Assembly: GCA_015057705.1 (NCBI GenBank)
Contig: SVDU01000001.1
Location: 248,001-312,000 of the forward strand
DNA: 64,000 nucleotides
DNA from: Paenibacillaceae bacterium
Lineage (GTDB): Bacteria > Bacillota > Clostridia > Lachnospirales > Lachnospiraceae
Reading direction: 5' to 3'
Shown in pieces: positions 43,774-53,731 of this stretch. The position numbers and the translations under genes are program-made. Within the stretch, counting starts at the first letter, position 1. Each line of letters opens with the position of its first letter. The notes beneath the pieces are model-generated. The model had not been told where the DNA came from. It did no database searches and was given only the letters and a program-made list of their open reading frames with translations.

Positions 43774-44916
43774 ATGTTAGATAGGCAAAGAAGAAGAATT
43801 CCCTGTTCCATTATGCGGGGAGGTACCAGTAAAGGTGTGTACATACTGGAGAATTATCTTCCTTCTGAGGAGCAGGCAAGGGATGAAATTCTCATGAAAA
43901 TCATGGGAAGTCCTGATATCAAACAGATTAATGGTCTGGGCGGTGCAGCTTCTGTTACAAGTAAGGTTGCAATTATAGGGGTATCCAGCCGTGAGGATGC
44001 AGACGTGGATTATACCTTTGCACAGGTATCAGTGGATAAACCCCTTGTAAGCTATAAAGGAAACTGCGGCAATATTTCTTCCGGAGTGGGACCTTTTGCG
44101 GTTGAACAGGGACTTGTAAAAATAACCGAGCCTGTCACAATTGTTAAAGTGTTCAATACGAATACAGGGAAAATTATTGAAGAAGAGGTACAGGTAAAAG
44201 ACGGAGCAGTCAAATACGATGGTGATTTTGCCATTGCCGGTGTTCCGGGAACCGGTGCTCCCGTTAAAATGAAGTTTCTTGATCCTGCCGGAAGTGTTTC
44301 CGGAAAGCTGCTGCCTACCGGCAATGCGGTGGATCTGCTGGAGGTTCCTGGCATTGGGCAGGTAGAAGTATCCATTGTTGATGCAGCAAATCCTCTGGTA
44401 TTTGTAAAGGCTTCTGCTTTGGGAATGACAGGAAAAGAACTTCCAAAAGAGCTGGATTCTGATCAGGAAAAACTGGATCTTTTAGAGACAGTCAGAGGGC
44501 TTGCAGCTGTTAAAATGGGATTAATCACCGACTATAAGAAATCAGCATGGGAGATGCCTGGAATCCCTAAAATGACTTTTGTGGCAGAACCGGATGATTA
44601 TGTGACCAACTCCGGAAGTACCATAAAGGGAGACAGCATTGATCTGTTATCCCGTATGATGTCCATGCAGAAGACTCACCCCACCTACGCCATGACTGGT
44701 GCCATGTGTACAGCGGCGGCTGCCATTATTCCGGGCAGTGTGGTAAATCAGGTTTTAAGACCAGGAGCAGATACAAAATTTATCCGTATCGGGCATGCAG
44801 GCGGTATTTTGGAAGCAGGTGTTGATTTCCATGTGGAAGGAAATGAAACAATTGTGGAAGATACATTTGGATTTCGGACCGCAAACCTGATACTGGAAGG
44901 ATTTACATATTGCTGA
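43774..44916 (+). CDS. prpF: PrpF-family isomerase (aconitate / methylaconitate type)
   Basis: 380 residues from ATG 43774 (GGAGG at 43762-43766). PrpF fold of diaminopimelate-epimerase type: MRGGTSKGVYIL near residue 14, GLGGAASVTSKVAIIG, YKGNCGNISSGVGPFAVEQG with the catalytic-type Cys, and a second half PTGNAVDLLEVPGIGQVEVS. Known members move double bonds or isomerise cis/trans in aconitate and methylaconitate. Placed between a carboxylate carrier and an aconitase-family hydratase, it should convert an imported trans-aconitate-like acid into the hydratase substrate. That specificity is inference. In E. coli the homologous YbhH lies next to YbhJ. Confidence 0.9.
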   Translation: MLDRQRRRIPCSIMRGGTSKGVYILENYLPSEEQARDEILMKIMGSPDIKQINGLGGAASVTSKVAIIGVSSREDADVDYTFAQVSVDKPLVSYKGNCGNISSGVGPFAVEQGLVKITEPVTIVKVFNTNTGKIIEEEVQVKDGAVKYDGDFAIAGVPGTGAPVKMKFLDPAGSVSGKLLPTGNAVDLLEVPGIGQVEVSIVDAANPLVFVKASALGMTGKELPKELDSDQEKLDLLETVRGLAAVKMGLITDYKKSAWEMPGIPKMTFVAEPDDYVTNSGSTIKGDSIDLLSRMMSMQKTHPTYAMTGAMCTAAAAIIPGSVVNQVLRPGADTKFIRIGHAGGILEAGVDFHVEGNETIVEDTFGFRTANLILEGFTYC

Positions 44917-44965
44917 TCGGGGACGATGAAACAACTTAATTGTTAGAAAGCAGGAGGATTAACAC

Positions 44966-47254
44966 GTGGTAAAACTTTATGACAGCGGTGTATATCTGAT
45001 GAATGGTCAGGAAATTGTTTCTGAGGAAGATTACCTGAAATCAGGAGCTCTGAAAGATTCAGAGAAAGAAGATGCAAAAAAAGGGACAATATCCTATCAT
45101 ATTTTAAAGAACCATAACACTTCTGATAATATGTCCCATTTAAAAATTAAATTTGACGCCATGACCTCCCATGATCTCACATTTGTAGGAGTTATCCAGA
45201 CTGCCAAAGCATCCGGTATGGATAAATTCCCGATTCCCTATGTACTGACCAACTGCCACAATTCTTTGTGTGCAGTTGGCGGTACTATAAATGAAGACGA
45301 TCATGTTTTTGGTTTGTCAGCGGCTCAAAAGTATGGCGGCATCTATGTTCCGCCTCATATTGCAGTTATTCATCAGTATATGAGGGAAATGCATGCAGGC
45401 GGAGGTCAGATGATATTGGGTTCAGACTCCCATACCCGTTATGGTGCACTAGGCACCATGGCAATTGGTGAGGGCGGAGGCGAGCTGGTAAAACAGCTTC
45501 TTTGCGATACGTATGATCTGGCTTACCCGGATATTATTGCAGTCTATCTGACTGGAAAACCAAATCCCGGAGTTGGCCCCCAGGATATTGCCCTGGCAAT
45601 TATCGGTGCAGTATTTAAAAATGGTTATGTGAAAAATAAGGTCATGGAATTCGTGGGACCAGGAATTTCCTCCATGAGCACGGACTTCCGAAATGGAATT
45701 GACGTAATGACAACGGAAACAACCTGTTTAAGCTCTATATGGAGTACGGATGAGGATACAAAAAGTTACTTGTCCGTCCATGGCAGAGAGGCAGATTACC
45801 AGGAATTAAAACCTGCAGACAAGGCTTATTATGATGGCTGTGTATATGTGGATTTAAGCACGGTTAAACCTATGATTGCACTGCCATTCCACCCAAGCAA
45901 TACCTATGAAATTGATGAGCTGAATGAAAATCTGGGTGACATTCTCCGCCTGGTAGAAAAAGAGGCAGAGAAAGTAAGCAAAGGACGGGCTCCATTTACT
46001 CTTACCGATAAAATTATCAATGGGAAACTTCAGGTTCAGCAGGGAATTATCGCCGGCTGTGCAGGAGGTAATTATACCAATGTTATAGAAGCAGCCAATG
46101 CATTAAAAGGGAGAGACTGCGGCTATGGGGAGTTCTCTCTTTCTGTTTATCCTTCTTCACAGCCTGTTTACATGGATCTGGTGAAAAAAGGTGCTGTGAC
46201 AGACTTAATGGAGGCAGGAGCGGTATTAAAGACTGCTTTCTGCGGCCCATGCTTTGGCGCCGGTGACACTCCTGCTCATAATGGGCTGAGTATCCGCCAC
46301 ACCACCAGAAACTTCCCCAACCGGGAAGGCTCCAAGCCTGGAAACGGTCAGATGGCAGCGGTTGCACTCATGGATGCCCGTTCCATTGCAGCGACTGCAG
46401 CAAATGGAGGCGTGCTTACTTCGGCGGAAGCGTTTGACTGTTGGGAAAATATACCGGATTATCATTTTGACAGCACTGTATATAAAAAGAGAATCTACCA
46501 GGGATTTAATCAGGAACAAAAAGAGAGAGAACTGGTATGCGGTCCCAATATTAAAGACTGGCCGGAAATGAGCGCTTTGACAGAGAATATTCTCTTAAAA
46601 GTCTGCTCAAAGATTATGGATGAGGTTACAACTACAGATGAGTTAATTCCTTCCGGTGAAACCGCTTCTTACCGTTCCAATCCATTGGGACTTGCTGAAT
46701 TTACCTTATCCAGAAGAGATCCGGCTTATGTGGAAAGAAGTAAAAGCATTGACCGTCTGGAAAAAGCAAGAACTGCAGGAAACTCTCCGGCAGAATTGGA
46801 TCCGGAGCTTACAAAGATCTATGATACAATCAAAAAAATACCTGGTATGGAAACCGTGGAACTATCTGATACAGAGATTGGAAGTATGATTTATGCAATC
46901 AAGCCGGGAGATGGTTCAGCCAGGGAACAGGCGGCCAGCTGTCAGAGAGTCATTGGCGGACTTGCCAACATAACCAGAGAATATGCGACTAAACGCTATC
47001 GTTCCAATGTAATGAACTGGGGAATGCTGCCATTTCAGATGAAGGAAGAACCGGAATTTGAAACAGGCGATTATATATTTGTCCCTGGAGTACGCACTGC
47101 ATTGGAAAGCGGAAATATGTCAGATATTACAGCCTATGTGATAAAAGAAGCTTCAGCTGAAGAAATTCATTTATATATCACGGATATGACACAGGAAGAA
47201 CGTGATATTGTAAAAGCAGGAAGCTTAATCAATTACAACAGAAAACGGAAATAA
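44966..47254 (+). CDS. Aconitase-family hydratase (YbhJ-like)
   Basis: 762 residues, GTG start 8 nt after AGGAGG. Domains 1-3 of the aconitase superfamily carry [20 protein letters not shown] near residue 153 and the [4Fe-4S] ligand cysteines in [11 protein letters not shown] (~358) and [11 protein letters not shown] (~424-427). A swivel domain fills the last ~200 residues. Length and motifs fit YbhJ-type hydratases rather than AcnA/B. With the PrpF-type isomerase upstream and citrate lyase downstream, forming citrate from aconitate is the simplest reading, so that the lyase can then cleave it. Confidence 0.88.
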   Translation: MVKLYDSGVYLMNGQEIVSEEDYLKSGALKDSEKEDAKKGTISYHILKNHNTSDNMSHLKIKFDAMTSHDLTFVGVIQTAKASGMDKFPIPYVLTNCHNSLCAVGGTINEDDHVFGLSAAQKYGGIYVPPHIAVIHQYMREMHAGGGQMILGSDSHTRYGALGTMAIGEGGGELVKQLLCDTYDLAYPDIIAVYLTGKPNPGVGPQDIALAIIGAVFKNGYVKNKVMEFVGPGISSMSTDFRNGIDVMTTETTCLSSIWSTDEDTKSYLSVHGREADYQELKPADKAYYDGCVYVDLSTVKPMIALPFHPSNTYEIDELNENLGDILRLVEKEAEKVSKGRAPFTLTDKIINGKLQVQQGIIAGCAGGNYTNVIEAANALKGRDCGYGEFSLSVYPSSQPVYMDLVKKGAVTDLMEAGAVLKTAFCGPCFGAGDTPAHNGLSIRHTTRNFPNREGSKPGNGQMAAVALMDARSIAATAANGGVLTSAEAFDCWENIPDYHFDSTVYKKRIYQGFNQEQKERELVCGPNIKDWPEMSALTENILLKVCSKIMDEVTTTDELIPSGETASYRSNPLGLAEFTLSRRDPAYVERSKSIDRLEKARTAGNSPAELDPELTKIYDTIKKIPGMETVELSDTEIGSMIYAIKPGDGSAREQAASCQRVIGGLANITREYATKRYRSNVMNWGMLPFQMKEEPEFETGDYIFVPGVRTALESGNMSDITAYVIKEASAEEIHLYITDMTQEERDIVKAGSLINYNRKRK

Positions 47255-47267
47255 GAGGAGGAACAAT

Positions 47268-47567
47268 ATGGAAATCGTGCAGCCGGCAATGGCCGGAACA
47301 CTGGAATCCAGCGACTGCCAGGTTACGGTAGAACCTGGTAATAATGGCATAGAATTTAACCTGGAGAGTGTGGTTATTAATCAGTTTGGTAATCAGATCA
47401 AAAAGGTTGTTATGGAAACGCTTAAGAATTTGGAAGTCAGTCAGGTGAAAATCTCTATCGTAGACAAAGGAGCACTGGATTGTACAATAAAAGCGCGTGT
47501 AGAAGGGGCGTTGTTCCGTTCTGTCGGACAATTTGATCATCTTCCATGGGGAGGTGCTGTTCGATGA
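47268..47567 (+). CDS. citD: Citrate lyase acyl carrier protein (gamma subunit)
   Basis: 99 residues. Family features: MEIVQPAMAGTLESSDCQVT with the modified serine in ESSD (phosphoribosyl-dephospho-CoA attachment site, ~14), and the VVMETLKNLEVSQVKISIVD core. It carries the acetyl thioester during citrate cleavage. ATG start with GAGGAGG. The stop overlaps the citE start (ATGA). Confidence 0.95.
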   Translation: MEIVQPAMAGTLESSDCQVTVEPGNNGIEFNLESVVINQFGNQIKKVVMETLKNLEVSQVKISIVDKGALDCTIKARVEGALFRSVGQFDHLPWGGAVR

Positions 47568-48466
47568 TGAATCCGGAGAAGAAAAGACTGAGAAGAACCA
47601 TGATGTTTTTAAATGCCCAGAAGCCGGGTTTAATCAAAGATCCCTACATTTATAAGCCGGATTCCATTATGCTGGATCTAGAGGATGCAGTGGCTGAAAA
47701 CCAGAAGGATGCTGCACGCTTTTCCCTTTATCATGCACTGAAAGAAATCGATTATCATGGATGTGAGCGGGTGGTCCGCATCAATGCCCTGGATACCCCT
47801 TACTGGAAGGAAGATATCCGCTGTGCGGTAGCAGGCGGATGCGATTCCATCCGAATTCCAAAGACAGAGCGGGCAGAGGATGTGAAGCTGATTGAGGAAG
47901 CGGTTGCCGCCGCAGAAAAAGAGTTTGATATTCCCGAGGGAAGAACCCTTATTATGGCAGCCATTGAATCGGCCAGAGGAGTAATGAAGGTTCTTGAAAT
48001 CTGTGAATCCTCAGAACGGCTTTTTGGTATTGCCCTTTCCGGAGGAGATTACACCAAAGATTTACAGACACGCATTACCGGAACCGGTGTGGAACTCATG
48101 GGTGCAAGGCAGCATATGATCATAGCAGCCAGAGCGGCCGGCGTCCAGTGTTTTGATACTGTTTATACGAATTTAGATGACATGGAAGGCTTCCGAAACG
48201 AGGTTGAATCCATTCATTTAATGGGATTTGACGGAAAATCAATTATAAATCCAAGACAGATCAGTATTGTACATGAAATATTTACACCAACAATGAAAGA
48301 CATTATCTTTGCAGAAAAGGTAGTCAAGGAAATTGATGATAAGAAGGCAAAGGGAATCGGTGTATTTACCGTTGACGGAAAGATGATTGATATCGCATTT
48401 TATGACGGTGCGATACGTACCATTTATATGGCGAAAGCATCGGGTGTATATAAGGGGGATTTGTAA
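47564..48466 (+). CDS. citE: Citrate lyase beta subunit (citryl-ACP lyase)
   Basis: 300 residues. ATG 47564 is preferred because GGGGAGGT lies just upstream and overlaps the citD stop. CitE/HpcH aldolase TIM barrel: RTMMFLNAQKPGLIKD, DSIMLDLEDAVAENQKDAAR (metal-binding acidic residues), VVRINALDTPYW, IESARGVMKVLEIC. It splits citryl-ACP into acetyl-ACP and oxaloacetate. The 3' end runs directly into citF with one base between. Confidence 0.94.
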   Translation: MMNPEKKRLRRTMMFLNAQKPGLIKDPYIYKPDSIMLDLEDAVAENQKDAARFSLYHALKEIDYHGCERVVRINALDTPYWKEDIRCAVAGGCDSIRIPKTERAEDVKLIEEAVAAAEKEFDIPEGRTLIMAAIESARGVMKVLEICESSERLFGIALSGGDYTKDLQTRITGTGVELMGARQHMIIAARAAGVQCFDTVYTNLDDMEGFRNEVESIHLMGFDGKSIINPRQISIVHEIFTPTMKDIIFAEKVVKEIDDKKAKGIGVFTVDGKMIDIAFYDGAIRTIYMAKASGVYKGDL

Positions 48467-48467
48467 A

Positions 48468-50030
48468 ATGATAAATGCAGTTGGAAGAGATATCCCGGAT
48501 GAGATCCTGAAAGCCACTGGAAAGGAAATATTCCAGGGAATTCACTACAGAGACGGATATACTTATAAAAAAGATGGCCCGGTAACCAGATGTGTGAGTG
48601 ATAATACAAAAAGTAAATTAGTAGACAGCATTCATGATGCACTGATTAAATGTAACATAAAGGATGGTATGACTCTTGGCTTTCATCATCACTTTCGGGA
48701 AGGTGACTATATTGTAAATATGGTAATGGAAGAAGTACACCGGCTGGGCATTAAAGATATCACCATTTGCGCCAGTTCCCTTGGTAAGGCTCACGATCCA
48801 ATCGTTCCATATATTGAAGACGGAACCATAACCAATATCCAGTCTTCCGGTGTCAGAGGAAAAATCGGACAGGCTATTTCCAACGGAAAGTTAAAAGGAT
48901 TGGCCGTTATGCGTTCTCATGGAGGCCGGGTTCGTGCTATTGAAAGCGGAGAAACCAGAATTGACATAGCATTTATCGGTGCACCCACCTGTGACGATTA
49001 CGGCAATTGCCGTGGAATCGGAGGCAAGAGTAACTGTGGTGTTCTTTCCTATGCTCTTGTAGATGGAGATTATGCTGACCAGGTCGTAGCAATTACCGAC
49101 TGCCTGGTTCCTTTTCCCAATTTTCCTGCACACATCAGCATGACAAAGGTGGATTATGTAGTCGTGGTAGATGCCATCGGAAATCCCGATAAGATTGCCA
49201 CAGGTGCTGCAAAACCCACCACAGATATGAGAAAGCTGATGATGGCTGATTACTGTACCCAGTTTGTTGTTAATACTCCTTATTTTAAAGATGGATTTTC
49301 TTATCAGACCGGCGTGGGAGGAGCCTCCATTGCATCTACCATTTCACTTGCTAAAATTATGAAGGAACGCAATATTCGCATGCGTTTTGGTGTAGGCGGT
49401 CTGACAAAACCCATGTGTGATCTGTTAGCAAATGATCAGGTAGACTGTCTTCTGGATACCCAGGATTTCGATCTTGATGCAGTAGAGTCAGTAAAAGATC
49501 TAAAACACTTCCGTATTTCTGCTGGAGAGTATGCAAATCCGTTTAATAAAGGTGCAGTAGTGAATAAACTGGATTTTGTCATTCTGGCTGCTCTTGAAGT
49601 GGATATTAACTTCAACTGTAACGTGGTGGTTGGCTCAGACGGAGAGATAACCGGAGCCCAGGGAGGCCATCCGGATACCGCTGCCGGAGCCAAATGTGCA
49701 ATCGTCATCGTTCCGCTGTTACAGGGAAGAATTCCCGCTGTCTGCACGGAAGTAACTGCTGTGACTACTCCGGGAGAAAGTATTGATGTAGTAGTGACTG
49801 ATTATGGAATTGCCATCAATCCAAAGCGACAGGACTTAATTGACGCCATGAAAGGAGTGGACCTTCCTTTTAAAACAATTGAAGAACTTCGGGACATTGC
49901 CTATTCCATGGTTGGAGAGCCGGAGAAAGTGGTATTTGATGATAAGGTTGTAGGGATTATCGAAAGCCGGGATGGAACCATATTAGATGTAGTGCGCAAG
50001 GTGAAAGAATATACTTTGGCAGATAATTAG
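48468..50030 (+). CDS. citF: Citrate lyase alpha subunit (citrate:acetyl-ACP transferase)
   Basis: 520 residues from ATG 48468 (GGGGGA upstream). CitF motifs: MTLGFHHHFREGDYIVNMVM, GAPTCDDYGNCRGIGGKSNC, GGHPDTAAGAKCAIVIVPLL. It exchanges the acetyl group of acetyl-ACP for citrate, starting the cleavage cycle. The stop codon touches the citG start. Confidence 0.95.
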   Translation: MINAVGRDIPDEILKATGKEIFQGIHYRDGYTYKKDGPVTRCVSDNTKSKLVDSIHDALIKCNIKDGMTLGFHHHFREGDYIVNMVMEEVHRLGIKDITICASSLGKAHDPIVPYIEDGTITNIQSSGVRGKIGQAISNGKLKGLAVMRSHGGRVRAIESGETRIDIAFIGAPTCDDYGNCRGIGGKSNCGVLSYALVDGDYADQVVAITDCLVPFPNFPAHISMTKVDYVVVVDAIGNPDKIATGAAKPTTDMRKLMMADYCTQFVVNTPYFKDGFSYQTGVGGASIASTISLAKIMKERNIRMRFGVGGLTKPMCDLLANDQVDCLLDTQDFDLDAVESVKDLKHFRISAGEYANPFNKGAVVNKLDFVILAALEVDINFNCNVVVGSDGEITGAQGGHPDTAAGAKCAIVIVPLLQGRIPAVCTEVTAVTTPGESIDVVVTDYGIAINPKRQDLIDAMKGVDLPFKTIEELRDIAYSMVGEPEKVVFDDKVVGIIESRDGTILDVVRKVKEYTLADN

Positions 50031-50921
50031 ATGATAGATACAGATCAGAAGAAATATGGTACTTATGCCCACTGGATTGGAGACATGGCAGGATCGGCAT
50101 TGCTGGAGGAGGTTTATACGGCACCAAAGCCCGGGCTTGTGGATCCGCTCAGTAATGGAGCCCACCGGGATATGAATCTGCTTACATTTAAAAGAAGCAC
50201 AGATGCTTTGCTGCCTTATTTTCGTAAATTTGCTGAAACAGGAATTCATATGTCTGAAAAACCAGAAGGCTGCTTTTTAAAGATCCGTCAGATTGGTATT
50301 CAGGCAGAAAATGCGATGTATGAAGCAACCGGACAGGTCAATACCCATAAAGGGGCTGTGTTTACCATGGGTATCTTATGTGCGGCTGCCGGAAGCTGTA
50401 TTAAAAAGTATGGTCAGGTGTCAATAAGTAGTCTGATTATGCAGGAACAAAAAATGGTTCGGAATATTTTATTAAATGAACTTGACTCCATACAGTTTAA
50501 GAACAGTAAAGATACCCATGGTCAAAAGAATTTATGTACTTATGGTTCCAGAGGCATCAGGGGAGAGGCGGCAGATGGTTATCCTTCAGTTATAAACCTG
50601 GCATTACCGGTTATCAGACAGGGGAAGAAAGAGGGACGCCATTGGAATCTGGTAAAAATCCAGACACTGTTTACCCTGATGAGTCAGGTGGAAGATGGAA
50701 ATATCCTGTCCAGGTGCAGGCGTGAGGGGCTTAAGGAAGTACAGAAACTGTCTCAGGAATTTTTGCTTACAGGCGGTGCCTATTCCCAAGGTGCTATTGA
50801 GGAATTAATAAAACTTGACACCTATTTTATTCATAAAAACTATAGCAGCGGCGGGTGCGCCGATTTGCTGGCGGCCTCTGTTTTTTTATCTGAGATTGAG
50901 GAGGCGTGGGCAGGAAAGTGA
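50031..50921 (+). CDS. citG: Triphosphoribosyl-dephospho-CoA synthase
   Basis: 296 residues. CitG/MdcB fold: ALLEEVYTAPKPGLVDPLSN (conserved PKPGLVD), GAHRDMNLLTFKRS, GVNTHKG-type segment read as GQVNTHKGAVFTMGIL, and GSRGIRGEAADGYPSV. It makes the phosphoribosyl-dephospho-CoA precursor of the citrate lyase cofactor. The partner CitX transferase that attaches it is not fused here and is not found elsewhere in the window. Start abuts the citF stop. Confidence 0.92.
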   Translation: MIDTDQKKYGTYAHWIGDMAGSALLEEVYTAPKPGLVDPLSNGAHRDMNLLTFKRSTDALLPYFRKFAETGIHMSEKPEGCFLKIRQIGIQAENAMYEATGQVNTHKGAVFTMGILCAAAGSCIKKYGQVSISSLIMQEQKMVRNILLNELDSIQFKNSKDTHGQKNLCTYGSRGIRGEAADGYPSVINLALPVIRQGKKEGRHWNLVKIQTLFTLMSQVEDGNILSRCRREGLKEVQKLSQEFLLTGGAYSQGAIEELIKLDTYFIHKNYSSGGCADLLAASVFLSEIEEAWAGK

Positions 50922-50932
50922 GCAGGTGAATT

Positions 50933-51928
50933 ATGCTGGAAGGAAGACCATTACAGGGCCGTGCACTGGAGGAATTAAAAATATTTTTAGCCAGTCAGGA
51001 TCTTAACTATGATGAGGGGATTGAATATAGTGCATGTATACTTGACGATGATTACAAAATCATTGCAGCAGGTTCTGTGGAAGAGAATGTGTTAAAGTGC
51101 ATTGCAGTAGATCCTCATCATATTGGAGAAGGGTTATCCGGCAGTGTGGTATCCCAGCTGATTCAGTATGAGTTTGAGCATGGAAGAAGCAGGCTTGTCC
51201 TATATACAAAACCAAAGAATGAGGAAATGTTTAAGAGTTTAGGATTTTATACCGTGTTCCAGACAAAATCTGTATTGTTTATGGAGAATGAAAAACAGGG
51301 TTTTGAGAAATTTATCCAGGCAATACAGGAAATAACACCAATCGATGCCAAAGATTATGGGAGAATAGTTGGTGCAATCGTAGCCAACTGTAATCCGTTT
51401 ACACTGGGACACCGGTATTTAATAGAAGAAGCTTTGAAACAGTGTGACTATCTGCATGTGTTTGTATTATCGGATAAGCGAACCTTTTATGGCGCGAAAG
51501 ACCGTTATCAGATGGTTTTAAAGGGAACGGAAGATTTAAATCGGGTCATAGTTCATCAGGCTTCTGATTATATGGTTTCTGCCGCCACTTTTCCCACCTA
51601 CTATCTGAAAGAAAAGGTGTTTGCAAATAAAGCCAATTGTGAATTTGATTTGGAAATGTTTGCCGAAATAATTGCCCCTCCCCTTAAGATAACCAGACGC
51701 TTCGTAGGAACAGAGCCGATATGCAGAGTAACTGGTTCTTATAATACAGCAATGAAACAGATTCTCCCTGAATATGGAATAGAAGTCATAGAGATTGAAC
51801 GAAAAATACAGGGAGAAGAAGTGATCAGCGCTTCAAGAGTCAGAGAAGCTGTTAAAAAAGGCAGGTTCCAGGATGCAGAAAGACTGGTGCCGGAAACGAC
51901 ATGGAGATATTTAACACAAAAATCATAA
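50933..51928 (+). CDS. citC: [Citrate (pro-3S)-lyase] ligase
   Basis: 331 residues. N-terminal GNAT-like domain (~1-130) followed by a nucleotidyltransferase domain with the HxGH-type motif in VANCNPFTLGHRYLIEEAL (~148-166) and the ISASRVREAVKKGRF segment near the end. It acetylates the CitD prosthetic group with ATP and acetate, activating the lyase. ATG follows AGCAGGTGAATT. Last gene of the operon before a strong terminator. Confidence 0.94.
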   Translation: MLEGRPLQGRALEELKIFLASQDLNYDEGIEYSACILDDDYKIIAAGSVEENVLKCIAVDPHHIGEGLSGSVVSQLIQYEFEHGRSRLVLYTKPKNEEMFKSLGFYTVFQTKSVLFMENEKQGFEKFIQAIQEITPIDAKDYGRIVGAIVANCNPFTLGHRYLIEEALKQCDYLHVFVLSDKRTFYGAKDRYQMVLKGTEDLNRVIVHQASDYMVSAATFPTYYLKEKVFANKANCEFDLEMFAEIIAPPLKITRRFVGTEPICRVTGSYNTAMKQILPEYGIEVIEIERKIQGEEVISASRVREAVKKGRFQDAERLVPETTWRYLTQKS

Positions 51929-51977
51929 GTATAAAGAAATTACTGTAAAAGGATCACACGCTTCATAAAGTAATAGT

Positions 51978-52015
51978 CAAAGACCACCGGCTTACCATGC
52001 CGGTGGTCTTTGATT
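51978..52015 (+). terminator. Terminator of the citrate lyase operon
   Basis: CAAAGACCACCGGC (51978-51991) pairs with GCCGGTGGTCTTTG (51999-52012), a 14-bp perfect stem with a short tail that is not very T-rich. It is symmetrical and might also work on the other strand. Confidence 0.8.
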
Positions 52016-52169
52016 ACCTCCATAAAGGGTTATTACCGACATTGGAGTTTTTATATATTGGTATTACGTATAGATGGGAGAAAGATTAATATATATTTTG
52101 AATTTGTTTCGCATATGGCGTAATGCTATAATTATGCTATATAAAATGAAAGATTAAGGAGTGCAAAAT

Positions 52170-52832
52170 TTGTTTGACTTATCTTATTTCTTTAGCGTAT
52201 TTCCAATTATAGCATCAAAATTACAGGTGACGCTTTTGCTGACCCTGACGGCTGCTGTTTTTTCCATCATCATTGGAGTTACAATTGCAGTGATTGCATA
52301 TTACAAGATCAGGATCTTTTATCCCATTACCCGTTTTTATTTGTCCATCTTAAGAGGTACTCCTCTGGTGGCTCAGTTATATTTTTTCTACTATGGGCTG
52401 GCGCGGGTCAGTGAAATTGTTCTGAATATGAAGCCGTTGACGGCAGTGGCATTGGTTTTAAGTTTAAATACCGGTGCTTTTATGTCGGAAAGCATTCGGG
52501 GAGCCCTTCTATCGGTTGATTCAGGGCAAAAGGAAGCTGCCGCCATGATGGGGATGTCAGAGCTTCAGACAATCAGAAGAATCGTCCTGCCTCAGGCATT
52601 TCGTGTTTCACTGCCCGCACTGTTTAATGATTTGATTAATCTTTTAAAAGCCACGTCTCTTGCATTCATGCTTGGTGTCAGAGATATTATGGGACAGGCC
52701 AAGAGCGAGGGCGCGCAGTCCTTTCGTTACTTTGAAATTTATCTTGCAGTTATGATTATTTACTGGCTTTTAGTGTTGGGATTTTCTCATCTTCATAAGA
52801 TTATGGATAGAAAATGTATGGAAATGTACTAA
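52170..52832 (+). CDS. Amino-acid-type ABC transporter permease
   Basis: 220 residues. TTG 52170 is chosen because AAGGAG (52156-52161) is 8 nt upstream. A GTG at 52161 would overlap that site. HisM/GlnP family: IIGVTIAVIAYYKIRIFYPI, ILRGTPLVAQLYFFYYGLAR, SLNTGAFMSESIRGALLSVD and the EAA loop GQKEAAAMMGMSELQTIRRI. Four to five TM helices. It imports a polar amino acid or similar with the binding protein and ATPase that follow. A promoter probably lies in 52080-52140. Confidence 0.9.
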   Translation: MFDLSYFFSVFPIIASKLQVTLLLTLTAAVFSIIIGVTIAVIAYYKIRIFYPITRFYLSILRGTPLVAQLYFFYYGLARVSEIVLNMKPLTAVALVLSLNTGAFMSESIRGALLSVDSGQKEAAAMMGMSELQTIRRIVLPQAFRVSLPALFNDLINLLKATSLAFMLGVRDIMGQAKSEGAQSFRYFEIYLAVMIIYWLLVLGFSHLHKIMDRKCMEMY

Positions 52833-52861
52833 TGACGAATTTAAATTGGGAGGAAATGAAA

Positions 52862-53710
52862 ATGAAAAAAATGATACCGATTCTATTCACTGCTTTGGCA
52901 GTGACCCTTTCTGGTTGCAGCAGTCAGGCTGTTTCCAAAGCAGCAGATGGAAAGAAAGCAGTAGAAGAAAACGTAAAATCAGAAGCCACAGAGGCTGCAG
53001 GGAAGCGTAAAGTTATTATTGCTACCGGAGGCACAGGAGAGCCGTATAGTCTGCTGAGTAGTGATGGAAAAGACTGGACCGGCATTGATGCAGAGATGTG
53101 GAGTGAGATTGGAAAACGTACTGGGTGGGATATTGAAGTTAAGCAGGCAGAATTTTCCTCTTTATTTGGCGAACTGGATGCCGGACGTGTGGACGTGGCA
53201 GCAAATTGTTTTGCAACTACAAAAGCCAGAATGGACAAGTATACCACGTCTCATCCCTATTATGGTGATGCCCAGTGTGTAATCGTCAACGAAGATAAGT
53301 CGGATATCAACACCTTTGAGGCATTGAAAGACGTCACCATTGGAGTGACACAGGGGCAGGCTTCTCAGGTGTCTGTGGAAAAAATGGCAGATACCTATGG
53401 TTGGAACGTAGTAGTTTATGAAACCAGTGATACGGGATATCAGGATCTGTATTTGAAGAGGATCGATGCCATGGCTACCACAGACAGCCTGGTACATAAA
53501 TATGAAAAGACTCAGAACATGAAGTTTCATATTCTGGATAACAGGCTGTTAGCCAATAATGTTGCCTATTATTTTCAAAAAAATGACAAAGGAGAGGAAC
53601 TTTGTGAGGAAGTAAACCAGGTTCTTGATAAAATGATGGAGGATGGAACCACTTCAAAAATTGTTACTAAATGGATGTATTCCGATATGACCAAAATGAT
53701 ACACGAATAA
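52862..53710 (+). CDS. Amino-acid-type ABC substrate-binding lipoprotein
   Basis: 282 residues from ATG 52862 (GGGAGG at 52848-52853). Lipoprotein signal MKKMIPILFTALAVTLSGC with Cys19. SBP_bac_3 fold: IIATGGTGEPYSLLSSDGKD, GIDAEMWSEIGKRTGWDIEV, FSSLFGELDAGRVDVAANCF and KDVTIGVTQGQASQVSVEKM. The ligand is a small amino acid or related compound and cannot be specified. Starting the gene here leaves a short gap after the permease stop. It is linked to an iron-sulfur reductase and its activase downstream. Confidence 0.9.
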   Translation: MKKMIPILFTALAVTLSGCSSQAVSKAADGKKAVEENVKSEATEAAGKRKVIIATGGTGEPYSLLSSDGKDWTGIDAEMWSEIGKRTGWDIEVKQAEFSSLFGELDAGRVDVAANCFATTKARMDKYTTSHPYYGDAQCVIVNEDKSDINTFEALKDVTIGVTQGQASQVSVEKMADTYGWNVVVYETSDTGYQDLYLKRIDAMATTDSLVHKYEKTQNMKFHILDNRLLANNVAYYFQKNDKGEELCEEVNQVLDKMMEDGTTSKIVTKWMYSDMTKMIHE

Positions 53711-53731
53711 GCACACGGAAAGGTACTGAAA

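Noticed and set aside
51978-52012. The 14-bp stem after citC as a mobile-element end
   Set aside because: Stem, short loop and position right after the operon fit a terminator; no partner copy was noticed.
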